64,000 nt of DNA from Neocallimastix lanati (nom. inval.) (Eukaryota > Neocallimastigomycota > Neocallimastigomycetes > Neocallimastigales > Neocallimastigaceae). Under the pieces are notes generated by a model. The model saw only the letters and a list, made by a program, of their open reading frames with translations. It did not search any database and was not told the origin of the DNA. The position numbers and the translations under genes are program-made. The stretch is from assembly GCA_016946835.1 (NCBI GenBank), contig JACVTC010000033.1, positions 206,001-270,000 of the forward strand, written 5' to 3'. Below are positions 48,108-63,205 of the stretch, in pieces (within the stretch, counting starts at the first letter, position 1; each line of letters starts with the position of its first letter).

Positions 48108-48580
48108 GGGGCGTTAAATTACGAATTAAAATTTAATTTATAAGCCACATTCTGAAATTCAACACATTTCACAAGTGAGCTTGTATTATTTAATTGAGTT
48201 AGGTAATATTGGAAATTAGGAAGTATCTGAGAAAAGCGTACAAGAAAATTCTAAGCAATAATATGCATGAGAGCGCGACCACACATTTACAAGATACAGT
48301 AGAAGTTGAAACCTTTTAGTGGAAGTAGCTTTTCTAGTTGTTTTAGTTGGATTAGTAGAATTACATAAACTCAATTTTTTTTTGACAATCATTATCACAA
48401 CAAGCATCATAATAACCGTATTTTCTTTATTATTCATTTTCCTTAGCTTTTAGTAAGGCCATCCAGCGGGACACTATCCATATACGTAAAAACATAAAAT
48501 GTTGTGACTACCTCAATATTCCCGTATCTTGAGGGGAGGCTAATAAAAAGAGCAATACACACCGGAGGTAAAAATAAAGA
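48108..48580 (+). repeat. Dispersed GC-richer repeat, copy B
   Basis: Homologous to copy A at 1-240. The blocks at 48233-48282 and 48452-48571 match, but about 170 bp of unrelated sequence separates them here. It ends like copy A in ACACCGGAGG and an A-rich tail. The 73-codon antisense frame inside (48216-48437) is mostly low-complexity and is not called a gene. The left edge (near GTGGGGCGTTAAATT) is uncertain. Confidence 0.65.
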
Positions 48581-49323
48581 AATAAAAAAATAAATGAATA
48601 CATATTATTATTATTATTTTTATTATTATTATTTTCATTAATTTCAATAAAATTATAATTTAATACTTTTTATTTAATATAAATATCATATTTTTTAGAT
48701 TTTATAATCTACTGATTTATACAAATATATCAAAAAGTGTAAAAAATGCTGTTGTTTTATTATTAAAATTATTTATTTGAATAACTAAAATTAATAAAAA
48801 TTAAAATAATATATAAATTATAGAAGTAATAAATTTTTTTTTTTTATTTATTAAATTATTAATTATTATTTATATAAATTCAATTAAAATTTTTATTAAT
48901 AAATATTTCTTCTAATAGATATATGTAATAATATTTTTTTTTTTTTAAAAATACGAATATTATTCCAATAATATATATAAAATATATATATATTATAATA
49001 TTTTATTCTAGTTTATTAAATTAGATATAAAGTATTAAATTAAAATTATAGTTCCAATTAGAAATATCTTTCAAAATAGAATTCCTTTCGTACTTTTGAT
49101 AAAAAAATAGATATATATATATACATATATATATATTTTCCCCTTCTTGTTATAAATATTATATATTTTTAATAACAGAAAATTACTTAAAAGGTATTTA
49201 AATAAGAAAATTTTGATAATTTATATCAATTAAAAAAAAATATTTTTTTGAATTTTAATTAAAGGATTTTATTAATTCAAATTTCAAAATTAAAAAAAAA
49301 ACAATTAAAGATATTTAAAGAAA
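48581..49323. other. AT-rich region upstream of the Psf3 gene
   Basis: No gene was seen. It must include the Psf3 promoter and leader. Confidence 0.6.
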
Positions 49324-49806
49324 ATGTCTATAAATGATGAAGAATATGAAGAGGATTACTTTGATTTAGATGCTATTTTAGCAGAACAACAAGTAGATTT
49401 ATTTTTAGATATATATAATATGATTAGAAAATTAAAAAATTAACAACTAATATTATTTTTAATGGATTTATTAAGAAAATGCAAGCTTCATTTATTGTTG
49501 ATATACCTGGACTTGGTTTTCTTGAAAATAATCCAGGAGAACCTGTAATATTATATATATAGTTATTAAAATTTAATAATTTTAAAATTAATAAAATATT
49601 CTAAATTTATATTTCCTTTTAAATATCATTAGTTACATAAAGGTGAAAAAGTAATGCTTCCTTATTGGATTATAAATGAATTACTTAATATTGTGATATC
49701 GAAGTAAATATATCAATAAATGAAATTATAATTTTAATTAACTTTTTTAAATGATTAATTTAATTTGCTTTATATATATTAATATATTTTTTAATTAATA
49801 ATAATT

Positions 49807-49837
<31 letters not shown>

Positions 49838-50608
49838 ATACGTAAGTGAGGATACTGAAGAGAGTATTTATATACTTGATTTGAATTATCCAAGATGCTT
49901 TAAAAATCAATTTCATAATCAGTTAATTGCTGGACCAACTTCTGTTAATTTATACCATTCTTGCCCTTATTATTATCATTTTGGACGCAATTTATTAATA
50001 TTGTAGGTATTTAAAATTTCAATTTATTATTTAATTTTTGTATATCTGTATATTTTAAAACAATAATATATTACATTAATATGAAATTTAAAGAAATTTC
50101 TAATATTTTTTTATGTAATAATATTTTAGAGCTGAAAGTAAAAAAATATCTGATATTCTTCTAATGGTAGACTTAATAATTAATAATTAATATTTATATT
50201 TTTTTTAGAAACAAAAATATTGATTTTATATATATATTTATTTCATTCATTATAACTATTTCTTTTTAATATATATACATATATATTTAAGGCATATAAG
50301 GCTAGAATACCATTAATTATGGATTATTCACAACAAATTCAAGTAACTAAAGATAAAGCTGAATTTATAAGAGGATTGGATGAAGATGAACGACAATGTT
50401 AGTTAATATAATAAAATAATTCAATTTATATGTTTGTAATGAAATATTAAATATTTAAATATTTAATTATATATATATATATATATAATTTCAATTAGTA
50501 TATAAATGCGGATGTGAGTCTGTAATAAGTATGAAAAAATGGATTAATCGAGAGTATGGAACATTGAAATTAGCAAGATCTTTGAATAGATCAAGATTAA
50601 TTCTTTAA
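49324..50608 (+). CDS. GINS complex subunit Psf3
   Basis: A subunit of the GINS tetramer, part of the CMG replicative helicase in the nucleus. Exons: 49324-49392, 49476-49544, 49633-49703, 49847-50002, 50130-50166, 50292-50397, 50499-50608. The phase closes, giving 205 aa, the usual length for Psf3. Recognisable blocks: EDYFDLDAILAEQQ at the N terminus, ASFIVDIPGLGFLE, GEKVMLPYWIINELL, and the C-terminal GLDEDERQ. The order and spacing fit Psf3 rather than Psf1, Psf2 or Sld5. Some donors are weak (GTAGGT, GTTAGT) but the reading frame fixes them. Confidence 0.93.
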
Positions 50609-51071
50609 TATATATATATATATATAAAGTACAATTATCAAAATTTTAATCATATTAAAATAAAGAATACTAATAATAAATATTACTATTAAAATCATTA
50701 CTACTTACTTCGTAATAATAATTTCAATAATTATAATAATTGAACTATAATATATAATATTATTATATACCTAATTATAAAACTTTTTAAAATAGTTTAT
50801 AAAAATAATTTAAAAATTAAATAAAATTTATTGTAATTAACACAATTATTTATTATATATTAAACATAAATTTAATTATTTTTGCAGTTCTTTAAATTGA
50901 TAATACTATATAATTACTGGATAATATATTTAACATAACTATTTATTTATTTTATTTTATATATTTTATATAATATATTAATTTGTATAAACAATAAGGA
51001 TAATATTCTTCAAGTTATACAATAAAAGAAAAATAGAAATAATATAAGAAAAATATAGTAATTTTAATATA

Positions 51072-51120
<49 letters not shown>

Positions 51121-51753
51121 TGTTATATGTATATTTATTTTATATTTTTAATATATTTTAATAATGATCATACATTTTATTATAAAGAAATATTATTCAC
51201 AATTTTAAGATGAGCATTCATTTGATGTTATCTTTTATTTATAATGCAAAAATATAATGTAATATCAAATTAATGAACCTAAAAAAAAAATAAAAAAAAA
51301 AAAAAATAAAAAGAATATTAATATTAAAACATTGTATAAAACATATGTAAAATTATATTTATTCCATTAAATTGAAAATATTTAAATGTATCATCCATTT
51401 AAATAACAATATTGTTTTTAACGTAAAAATTTAAATAAATTTAATTACTTAAAAAAAATATATGATTAAAAAAAATAAAGATTATAAATCTATTTTTTAA
51501 TAAAATTATTGTAAATATATAAAGTATTTTTATGTTAATTTCATACATTTGGATGAATTTAATAAGAAGGAAATAAAAAAAAAAATTATTTTTATTACCT
51601 GTAATAATTATATTATAATTATTTTTACTATTATTATTATTATTATTATTTAACATAATATTCTAGTAATACTTTCTATATTTATATTTGATGACACTTC
51701 ATATAATCCATTTTTTTTATTATTTTTGATAAAATACTTTTATAGAGTCTTTT
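50609..51753. other. Intergenic region between convergent genes
   Basis: AT-rich, with a TA array and poly-T near 51068-51116. No gene was seen. Confidence 0.65.
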
Positions 51754-52807
51754 TTATTCTTTTTTATTTTTATTATTTTTATAATATATAAATATATATA
51801 TATATATATATTTAGCATAAGTTCCTTGATATTCCATAATGGCTGATGCTGTTTCATTATTTTTAGCTAATTCTAATGCTGTTGAACCACTTTTATTAGT
51901 GAAATTTGGATCAATACCATGTTCTAATAATAATTTAGCAATTTCAGCATGACCACCTATATATACATAAATATAATTTAATACAAATTATTATTTTTTT
52001 ATTTTTTTTTATTATTTACTACTTTTCATGTCATAACTTTTTTTTTTTTTTTTTTTTTTTTTATAAAAAAATATTTTAATAATTTACCCCAAGCAGCACA
52101 ATGTAAAGGAGTATCACCTAATTTATTCTATTAAAGAATATTTATTATAAAATTATTATGAGAATTAATAATTATATGATATATTATTAACATTTATATA
52201 TATATATATTAAAAAAGATAAAATAAATAAATAAATAATAAATAAATAAATAAAATATATATATCTATATATATTACTTGTTGATTTAAAACAGGATTAC
52301 ATTTTAAAAGTTCAATAATGCAGTCAACATGTCCATTTCTAGCTGCCCAGTGAATTGGTGAATTCATTACTTTATCAAGACCTTTTAATTTTTTTTAATT
52401 TTTTTATTTTTTTATTTCAAGTTTTCATTAATATTTTTTTTATTTAATAATGATAAATATATATATATTTTATTTTTATTTTTATTTTATTTCTTATTTC
52501 AATAAATAATGATAATAAATAGAATAAATATCATAGAAAAGAAAAATAATAATATTATTTACCATTAACTGAAATACAGGTATCAATAAGTTCTTTAAGG
52601 AAACCAATATTACCTCTTTTTGCGGCCTCTAAATAAATATTAAAATATATATATATTTTTTTTTAAATAATTTATGACATACTTTTATGTATATACATGT
52701 ATATATATATTTTTTATTATTAAAATTTAATAAATACCATGAAGTGGATTATCCATTAAGTTGCTTCTTCAATTATTATATAAATGAAAATAAAAAAATG
52801 TAATACA

Positions 52808-53032
<225 letters not shown>

Positions 53033-53347
53033 TAGCTTTAATTTATTAATATTTTTTTTTTTTTTTTTTTTGTATTGAAATTTCAAAATTTAATTCTAAC
53101 CATAATTTGCAGGAACTAATCCTTCTTCATTGTTGGCTTTGCATTTTCACCAATTTGGATCATCTTTGTAAATTTATATTATTGTTATGGAAGAAAAATT
53201 TATAACAAAATATATTATTTTTTTATTATAAAAATATTCATATAAATATATGTAACGAAACATTATCATTTTTTTTATTTAATATTTAATATTGTTAATT
53301 ATATAATATATTTATAAATTTAAATATATAATTTATTTTTATTTTCA

Positions 53348-53737
53348 GTTTTATTCTAATTCTAATTCCAATTCTAATTCTAATTCTAATTCCAATTCCA
53401 ATTCTAATTCTAATTCTAATTCTAATTCCAATTCCAATTCCAATTCCAATTCCAATTCTAATTCTAATTCTAATTCTAATTCTAATTCTAATTCTAATTC
53501 TAATTCTAATTCTAATTCTAATTCTAATTCTAATTCTAATTCTAATTCTAATTCTAATTCTAATTCTAATTCTAATTCTAATTCTAATTCTAATTCTAAT
53601 TCTAATTCTAATTCTAATTCTAATTATTCTAATTCTAATTCTAATTCTAATTCTAATTCTAATTCTAATTCTAATTCTAATTCTAATTCTAATTCTAATT
53701 CTTATTCTAATTCTAATTTTAATTCTTATTCTTATTC
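53348..53737. repeat. (TTCTAA)n hexanucleotide array
   Basis: About 390 bp in the first intron of the OSTF1-like gene. The variant TTCCAA is confined to the first 110 bp, mostly in runs, and the remainder is nearly uniform TTCTAA. The TTATTC variants sit in the right part. Confidence 0.95.
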
Positions 53738-54202
53738 TTTTTTTTACTTTTTATTTCTTATTTTGTATTTTTTTTTATTTATTATATATATATATATATA
53801 ACTATCTTATCATAAATAATAAAATTATCTTTATTTAATACACTATTGAATTTGTTATTTAAAAGATAATAAAATTTAATGAAATTATAAATTTTGTGCC
53901 ATATAACATATATAAATATATATTTAAAATTTATGAAAAATATTAATAAAGACAATTATTATTATTATTTTTTTTTTATTATTATTTTTTCTTTTATTGA
54001 TTTATATTTATTATATTAATTTTTCGGAAATGCAAAATATATTTCGCAATAAATAAATATTAAAAAAATTTTGATATTATTATAATATATTTCCTTTTTT
54101 AAATGATAATTCATCAGGATTTTTCTTATCATAATCATATAAAGCTTGAACAACTTGAATACTATTACGTTCTGGTCTCTTTGAAGGTGGTGGAGCAGAC
54201 AT

Positions 54203-54416
54203 TTTTAGTTATTCTTTTTTATTTTATATTTTTTTTTTTAATTATTATATTTTTATTATATAGTTTAGGATTTATATTTATTTAAATTTATATTAAAGTA
54301 AATTATTGATTTTAAATTAGGTTTTGTTTTTTTCCTGAACGTTTATAAAATGTTTTTAATTTATAATATTACCTTTATAATTAGTTTTATAATTTTAATA
54401 AAAATCCTTAAATATT

Positions 54417-54448
<32 letters not shown>

Positions 54449-54824
54449 ATAATATATATAAATAGATATTTAAGTAAAATAAAAATAAATAAATATAATT
54501 TTTTTTTTTTAAATTTTATTTTCTTTTTTATTTAATATTAATTATAAAAGATTGTTTATAAAATTAAATTTATTTTAAAATAATAAATTACGATTATTTA
54601 TATTACATTAAAATTATTACATCTACATAAAGTAATAATAAATATCGCTTTATTCATATTTTGTAATTATTTAATTTTAAAGAAAAAGTAAAAATTTAAT
54701 TATGATTAATTAGTTATCATATCAATTATATTATCTTTTCATTAAAAGTTACGACTTTATATAAATTAGTTTTATTTTTAATTTTTTTTTTTTTTTTTTA
54801 ATTATATAATTAATTATAATTATA

Positions 54825-54911
<87 letters not shown>

Positions 54912-54924
54912 AAATTTGACTAAA
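54203..54924. other. Intergenic region between divergent OSTF1-like and FAH-domain genes
   Basis: It holds TA arrays and a poly-T tract of about 70 nt (54841-54910) just before the FAH-domain start. It would contain both promoters. Short frames here are repeat-derived. Confidence 0.6.
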
Positions 54925-55087
54925 ATGAATTCATTATCTACTTTATCATTAATTGGTATTCGTAATTCAAACTTATTAAAAAGAGCTTTCTCTTCTTCAG
55001 CAATTAATAATAGAGTAAACAAGTTTATTTGATTAAAAATGTTATAATTTGGAATATATTAAATTATTTAATAGAAAATTTGATTAT

Positions 55088-55145
<58 letters not shown>

Positions 55146-56330
55146 CATTAAAATATCATAAGAAGCATTAATTTGTAATTAAACCTTTTTTTTGTATATT
55201 ATATAATATAAATATAAAACTTTTTGATATTAAAAAGGCTTGGAGTAGATTAATAAGATTTGAAGGTTCAGATAATAAAATTCATTATGGAGAACCTTTA
55301 AATGTTAAAGAAATTGATATTAATAATATTAGTAATTTAAAAGCAAAAATTGTTAAAGGTGATATTTTTTCTAAAGGTAATGAAGTTACTAATGAAATTA
55401 TAGATGCTAAAAAGGTAAATTGATATATATATATTTTCATTATATTTTTGAAAAACATAAAAGAAATAAAAATGCTATATTGCTATTTATTAATTTATAA
55501 TATAATTTAGTATTATTTATTTAACTATTTATTTATTAGATAAATAAAAGAAATTTTATATTATTATTATTATTATTATTATTATTTTGTTTGTAATTAA
55601 TATTATTATTTATATCATATATTAAACAATTTTTTTTAACTGTATTTATTAATAGTTATTAGCTCCAATTGAAAATCCACCAATCTTTTTATGTATTGGT
55701 TTAAACTATAAAAAACATGCTAAAGGAACAAATCATAAAGAACCAATTTATCCGATTCTTTTCATTAAGGGTACTCATGCTTTAAATACTCCAGATGGCG
55801 TAATCGAAATTCCAAAAATGGCTACAAATAATCAAATTGATTATGAAGTTGAACTCTGTGTTGTAATTGGTAAAGAATGTAAAAATGTTAAAAAGGAAGA
55901 AGCTTTAAAATATGTTGCTGGATATACTGTTGGTAATGATATTTCTGCTCGTAAATGGCAAGGAAATAAGCTTGGTGGTGGTCAATGATCATTTTCCAAA
56001 AGTTTCGATGGATTTGCTCCATTAGGTCCACAATTAGTTTCACCTGAAATTATTTCAGATTTAAATACTCTAAAATTAGAAATGAAAGTTAATGATGAAA
56101 CTTTACAAAGTTCAAATATCAAAGATATGATTTTTGATGTACCAACTATTATTAGCTTCTTATCTCAAGGTCATACACTTGTTCCTGGTACTGTTATTAT
56201 GACTGGTACACCAGAAGGTGTAGGTTTTGCTAGAAAGCTACCAGTATGGTTATTAGATGGTTTCAAAGCTGAAGCCTACATTGAAAAAATTGGATCCATT
56301 AAAAATATTGTAAAGTATTTAAAAGAATGA
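54925..56330 (+). CDS. Fumarylacetoacetate-hydrolase-fold enzyme (FAHD2-like) with an in-frame TGA
   Basis: Exons 54925-55014, 55238-55414 and 55656-56330 give 313 aa if the TGA at 55986-55988 is read through, close to the length of animal FAHD2. The FAH fold hydrolyses or decarboxylates beta-diketo acids with a divalent metal. Seen here: FLCIGLNYKKHAKG, DYEVELCVVIGK (two metal-binding Glu), GNDISARKWQ (metal Asp), SKSFDGFAPLGP, and GTVIMTGTPEGVG. The TGA falls at residue 200 in GGGQ-stop-SFSKSFD, where the family has Trp. The frame is otherwise perfect on both sides and ends with TGA at 56328. Exon 1 codes a 30-residue, Ser-rich, basic leader (IRNSNLLKRAFSSS) with no acidic residues, like a mitochondrial or hydrogenosomal presequence. 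It may be a nonsense allele, a sequencing error or a readthrough site. Confidence 0.85.
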
Positions 56331-57222
56331 AAAAATATTTTGTAATAATTAAATAATTGAATGGTAATTAAAATGTACTATATTTTTATAAAAGTTTTTA
56401 AAGTTTCAAAAATGGGAAAACAATAATAGAAAATAAAATAAAAACTGTAAAGGTTGAAAGCAATAATTATAAATCAAAATATATATATATAAATATATAT
56501 AAATTTATATAATAAAGTAAAGATAAAAATAAAATTAAATAAAAATAAATAAATAAAAAAATATATTAAATAATACAAATGAAAAAAGAAAGAAAAAAAG
56601 TAAATATAAAATAAAAATTAAAATACAAATAAAAGTAATAAAGTATTTTAATATAATTAATGTTTTTATTAGTTATTATTATATTTACTTTATATAAATA
56701 TATAAATATATAAATATATAAATATATATTTTTATTAGTGAGTTTTTTTATATTTTTATTTTTCATTAATATATAATTTTATAATTATAAAAATTATAAA
56801 TATGGTAATAATTAAGTAATGATGTGTTAATACTAAAAAAGAAAAAAAAAAAAAATAAATGATACATGATAAATATTGAAACTTTTTTTTTTAAATAAAA
56901 AAAAAATTTTAATATACATTATAAATTTATAATAATTTTTTATTAACAGCTTTGATTATAATTATTTAAACTTTTTTATGATTAAGAATTTAATTTCTCG
57001 ATAATGATTGGATAAAATGGAAAATATTTATTTTTATATAATTTTTCTTAATTATATATATATATATTTTTTTTTTTCATTTTTCTTTACGAATAGTCAA
57101 ATGATATAATAATTATTTTTATATATATTTTAGAATAAAATAAAGAATTAATAAGAAGTAAAATTAAATAAAAGAAAATAGAGAAAATTTAAATTAAATA
57201 TATAATAGAAAAGGAGAAAAAG

Positions 57223-57256
<34 letters not shown>

Positions 57257-57264
57257 AAAAAAAA
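56331..57264. other. AT-rich intergenic region
   Basis: 3' flank of the FAH-domain gene and 5' flank of the RMD1-family gene. No gene was seen; the 66-codon antisense frame at 56566-56766 is low-complexity. Confidence 0.6.
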
Positions 57265-57566
57265 ATGAGTTCTTCAATTGTTAATGTGTTCTCATTAAAC
57301 ACAGTATTAAATAATTCAAATAAATTAAGTCCTTTTGTATTTTCAGTAATGAAGGTATTTGTTTATTAATCAATTAATGATAGAGTTATTATTATTATTT
57401 TTTTTTTATTTTATAAAGCATATATAAAAGTAAATTAAAAAAAAATTATTAATATAATAAAATATAATAAAATTTTAAATAAATTTATAATGCTAATTAT
57501 ATATTTACAATTTAATGCTCTTATTATCTTATTATTGTTATTTTTATTTAATTATTATTATTATTA

Positions 57567-57602
<36 letters not shown>

Positions 57603-58688
57603 TTTTTTTTTTTCTAATAAAATATGAAAATTTATTTCTTCATAATATTAAAAAAAGACTGGAAAATCCTTAAATTTAAATACTTCATTATTGAATCAAA
57701 ATAGATATGAATCATTATCTTCTTCTTCAAATAGAAAACCAAGAATTGTATCATCTAAGAGACGTAAGGTACACTTTTTTTTTTTTTTTATTATTTATAT
57801 TATACTCTAATATATATATATTTTATATAAATAAATATATATATAAATACTTTTAATAATCATAATATTATAATTATTATGTATATTTATTTATTTATAT
57901 TCATAGGCCGAAACAAGAGAATTATCTCAAAAATTAATGTCATATGCAAATTCAACTATTGATGAGAATGATTTAAGTCCAAAAATTTCAACTACTCAAA
58001 TTAAAAGAAAAAAGAGAACTACTAATTCTAATAAATACAAAACTAAAAAATCTTCTGATGGAGATAAAAAAAAAATAAAAAAAGAAAAAATTAAGAAAAT
58101 TGAAGATATTATTGAAGATGATAATCAATCCGTTGAAGAAGATATTGATATTACTTTAGATAAAGAAAATGTATATATATAAAATTTATAATATATATAT
58201 TCATTTAAGTTTAAAATTAAGTTTCTGTATTATAAATTTTATATAATTTAATTTAAAATTTAAATTTAGATTTCAAAAAAATGTTATTTATATTTATTAA
58301 TATATATATTTTATAATAAAATTATTATTATTATTATTATTATTATTATTTTTAATTTAATTTAATTTAATTTATATTGTAAAAAGTTAAATAAAGTTAT
58401 GGCATATTGTACTGCAGAAGGATATAATATTGAAAAATTATCTTCAATACTAAACAAAAATTATGCTGAATGTACTTCAGTAACTAATGATATCTTAAAA
58501 ATAAAATTCAATAATGATAATAATAATGAAGCTTACATATTTGCAGATGGTACTGTTGTATCTTGGGGACCAGAAGAAGCCGAAAATTTAAAATTATTAA
58601 ATAAGATAAAAAAGGCTGAAATTAAAAGATTAAAAATTCATGAATATGAATGGTTTAATTATATTGAAAATAATAATATGTAAGGAAT

Positions 58689-58722
<34 letters not shown>

Positions 58723-59565
58723 TTATATAATTATTTTTTTTAATTATTAATTATATATATATTGTATATTTATATATTAATCAAATATTTATTTATAATT
58801 TATTTATTTATCAATATATTATCAATATTATCAATATTATTTTGTTTTATTATATTTATTATATATATATGTATTTTAATAAATATTTTTTTTAAAAAAA
58901 AAATATTATTATTATTGTTATTATTATTATTAATTAGTCCAGGAGGAATGAAAGATGATATTGTTTATATTGGAAATGCCCTTTCAGCTGATGAAGCCAA
59001 GTTAGCCTTTTCAACTGGATTTTCCAGATCTGTAAAATTATCCGTATTAGAAGATCTTTTAGATCAATATCTCTATAAAAATAAATGGATACCTGATTAT
59101 TTAAGTCGAGGTAAAAGACTTCCACTCTCACGTACGCAAGTACTTCAACGTATTGGAGAACTTTTCCAACTTCGTGGATCTGCCAATCTTTATACTGATC
59201 TTTTAGATACACCAGATTTTTGTTGGAGTAGTGATCAGTTAGCAGAATACTTTGGTAATATTAGTCGAGTATTAGAAATTCGTTCAAGAATGTCAATCTT
59301 TAATCGTAAATTAGATTATGCCAATGATATGTCTTCCTTAATGAAAAGTCATCTTAAGGAACGTCATAATTTTAAATTAGAATGGATTATTATTACCCTT
59401 ATTGCTATTGAAGTTTTTGCTGGAGGTGTTACTGTTTTAGAAAAATTAGGTTACATAAATTTTGATCGTTTCCATAAACATTATACTGATGTAAAAATTG
59501 AAAATGTGGATAATGATTCTGAATTATTAAAGGATGAGAAAAAATATATTGAAGATACTAAATAG
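57265..59565 (+). CDS. RMD1/RMND1-family (DUF155) protein
   Basis: Exons 57265-57354, 57658-57768, 57907-58170, 58387-58679 and 58938-59565 give 461 aa with phase kept. The N-terminal 155 residues are Ser/Lys-rich and low in conservation. The DUF155 core begins at VMAYCTAEGYNIEKL and continues with YIFADGTVVSWGPEE, EYEWFNYI, GNALSADEAKLAFSTGFSRS (typical SNAL...AFS.. block), VLQRIGELFQLRG, TPDFCWSS, RMSIFNRKLDYAND and LMKSHLKERHNFKLEWI. A hydrophobic C-terminal anchor spans about residues 403-420. Family members include yeast Rmd1 and Rmd8 and human RMND1, a mitochondrial membrane protein needed for mitochondrial translation. Anaerobic fungi have hydrogenosomes without a genome, so an RMND1-like role is unlikely; the location here is unknown. 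Confidence 0.9.
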
Positions 59566-61154
<1,589 letters not shown>

Positions 61155-63205
61155 TTAATTTTCTATTAATATTTCATCTTTTATTTCTATTTCATCTTCT
61201 TTTATTTCTCTTGACATTTTGTTATCTTCTTCATCATCTTCTTCATCATCTTCTATTAAATTTTCTTGATTAATTAATGATCCACTTTCAAGATCATTTA
61301 ATGATAGATTACTATTAACATATTTTCTTTCTATGATATCAGTAAAACCATATAAATTACATAGAGCTAGTACAATTTCAACTATACTTGTTATTATTAA
61401 ACAAGATTTGATAGATACGAAATAATCTATTACTATACTTTCAATATTAATTAATGCTAATGAATAAGTAGCAATTGCATATATTATTAATGAAAATCCT
61501 GATGATTTTGCAGTTGGAATAAAACTATCAATCATATGATGGAACAAAATTGCAAATCCAAGTTCAATTGTAAAGAGTATTGGAATACTCAAAATACATA
61601 CGACATAAAATTGGCTAGTAATTGCCATAATCAGATAACAAATTCCAGATATAATAAATAAGGACGTTAATACGATATGTCTCTGATATTTTTCGAATTT
61701 ATTATACATTACTAATACAATTGGTATAGATAACAAATTAATTATACTCCATAATAAATTAATAAATGTGAAATTTTCATTCATTATTATGTGTTTAACA
61801 CCTTTATTTTCATCATTCGTTGTTGTTGACTTTAATAATGATATATGCATTATACCAGTAATTAAAGTTAAAACAATACCAAATAAATTTATTAATATAA
61901 ATGTTGAATGTTTTTGCTGTTTTGAAGGTTTAAAACAGTTCTTAATTGTTGAATTATAAATATCATTTCCTTCATCAATGGTTGGAATAAGTGAACCATT
62001 TGGAACAGTAGTATTATTTTCTTCAGCCATAACGTAAAGTTCATCAGCTGCACTAAATATTTTATGTTCTTTTACTAAATATCTTGGTGATTCATGTTTC
62101 CATTTATACTTTAAATATGTAATAACAAAGGATGGCATAGTATAAATCATTGATGTAATCTTCATTCCAAATAATGGAACTAATATCCATGATAAATATG
62201 ATGATATTATAACTATGAAAAAAAAAAAATAAATAAAATACAAAAAAAAAAAAACAAAACAAAAAAAAGAAAATTAAAATCAAATAATTCATATTATATT
62301 ATTAATAATGTTATTAAGAAAGATATTAAATGAGAAATTAATAATTTCATTATTTTATATTTACTTCCTGCAATAACCCAATATGTAACAAAATATAAAT
62401 GAGATATCTGTATTTTTGATATTAATGTGAATTCCAAAAACATTTGATAATCGACTGATATTATTGATGCTATTATTTTTAATTATTATTTATTATTATT
62501 TATTATTATTTTTAATATTATTACGAAATTAAAATTAATATTATTATATATCATTAAATTATAACAAAATATCATTAATAATTATTTATTAATTTAAAAA
62601 ATCCTTGTTTTTACCTAAACCAATACCAGCAAAAAATCTTGTTATTAATAACCACGAGAATGACGTCATGAAAGACGAAATTAAAAGTGATAAACTAGTA
62701 ATTAAGCTACTGTAAAAGAAGGCTTTCGAACGACCTATTTAAATATTTATTAATACTATTAATAAATTTCGTAAATTTCTTATATTAAAAATAAATTATC
62801 ATAATATACCATATTTCCTCCCCACATTAGACCATAATAGGCCACCCAATATTTGACCTATAAATAATGATGACAAAGTTTGATTAAAAATAATTGAACT
62901 TTTCGAAGTATAATCTAATTCATCTTTTAATTTGGATATCGTCGTTAAAATAAAACATAACTGTAATGTTGCATTTCCTAGTATATTATATATATATTTT
63001 ATATAATAAAATAAATTATTATTTATTCATAACCGACCTTAAAAAAAAAAATTTTTATTTGTTTACCTATACTACTTCCTGATAATATGCATAATTTTCT
63101 ATGGAAAGGTCCATAACCTATCCCTTCAATAGCTTGATCGACAGTATACTTTTCAAAAACAGTTTTGGAATTTCTATTCTCCATTATTTTAATTGAATCT
63201 GTCAT
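61155..63205 (-). CDS. SV2/SVOP-like major facilitator superfamily transporter
   Basis: Minus-strand exons 63205-63067, 62977-62810, 62734-62615, 62469-62365 and 62212-61155 give 529 aa with phase closing at every junction. The N-terminal motif FEKYTVDQAIEGIGYGPFH matches the cytosolic signature ahead of helix 1 in SV2/SVOP-type transporters. The loop 2-3 MFS signature appears as GGLLWSNVGRKYGRSKAF. Several hydrophobic helices follow, then a central cytosolic loop containing SPRYLVKEHKIFSAADELY (the SPR motif of this group), and six more hydrophobic spans (for example FILINLFGIVLTLITGI). The C terminus is strongly acidic (EDDEEDDEEDN). The substrate cannot be told; organic ions or sugars are typical of the group. 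Helix 1 is less hydrophobic than usual and lacks the typical acidic substrate-binding pattern of animal SVOP, so it is a divergent member. Confidence 0.85.

Noticed and set aside
53147-55988. Genome-wide reassignment of UGA to tryptophan
   Set aside because: All other genes in the window use TGG at conserved Trp sites and the FAH gene itself ends with TGA, so a local explanation is favoured.
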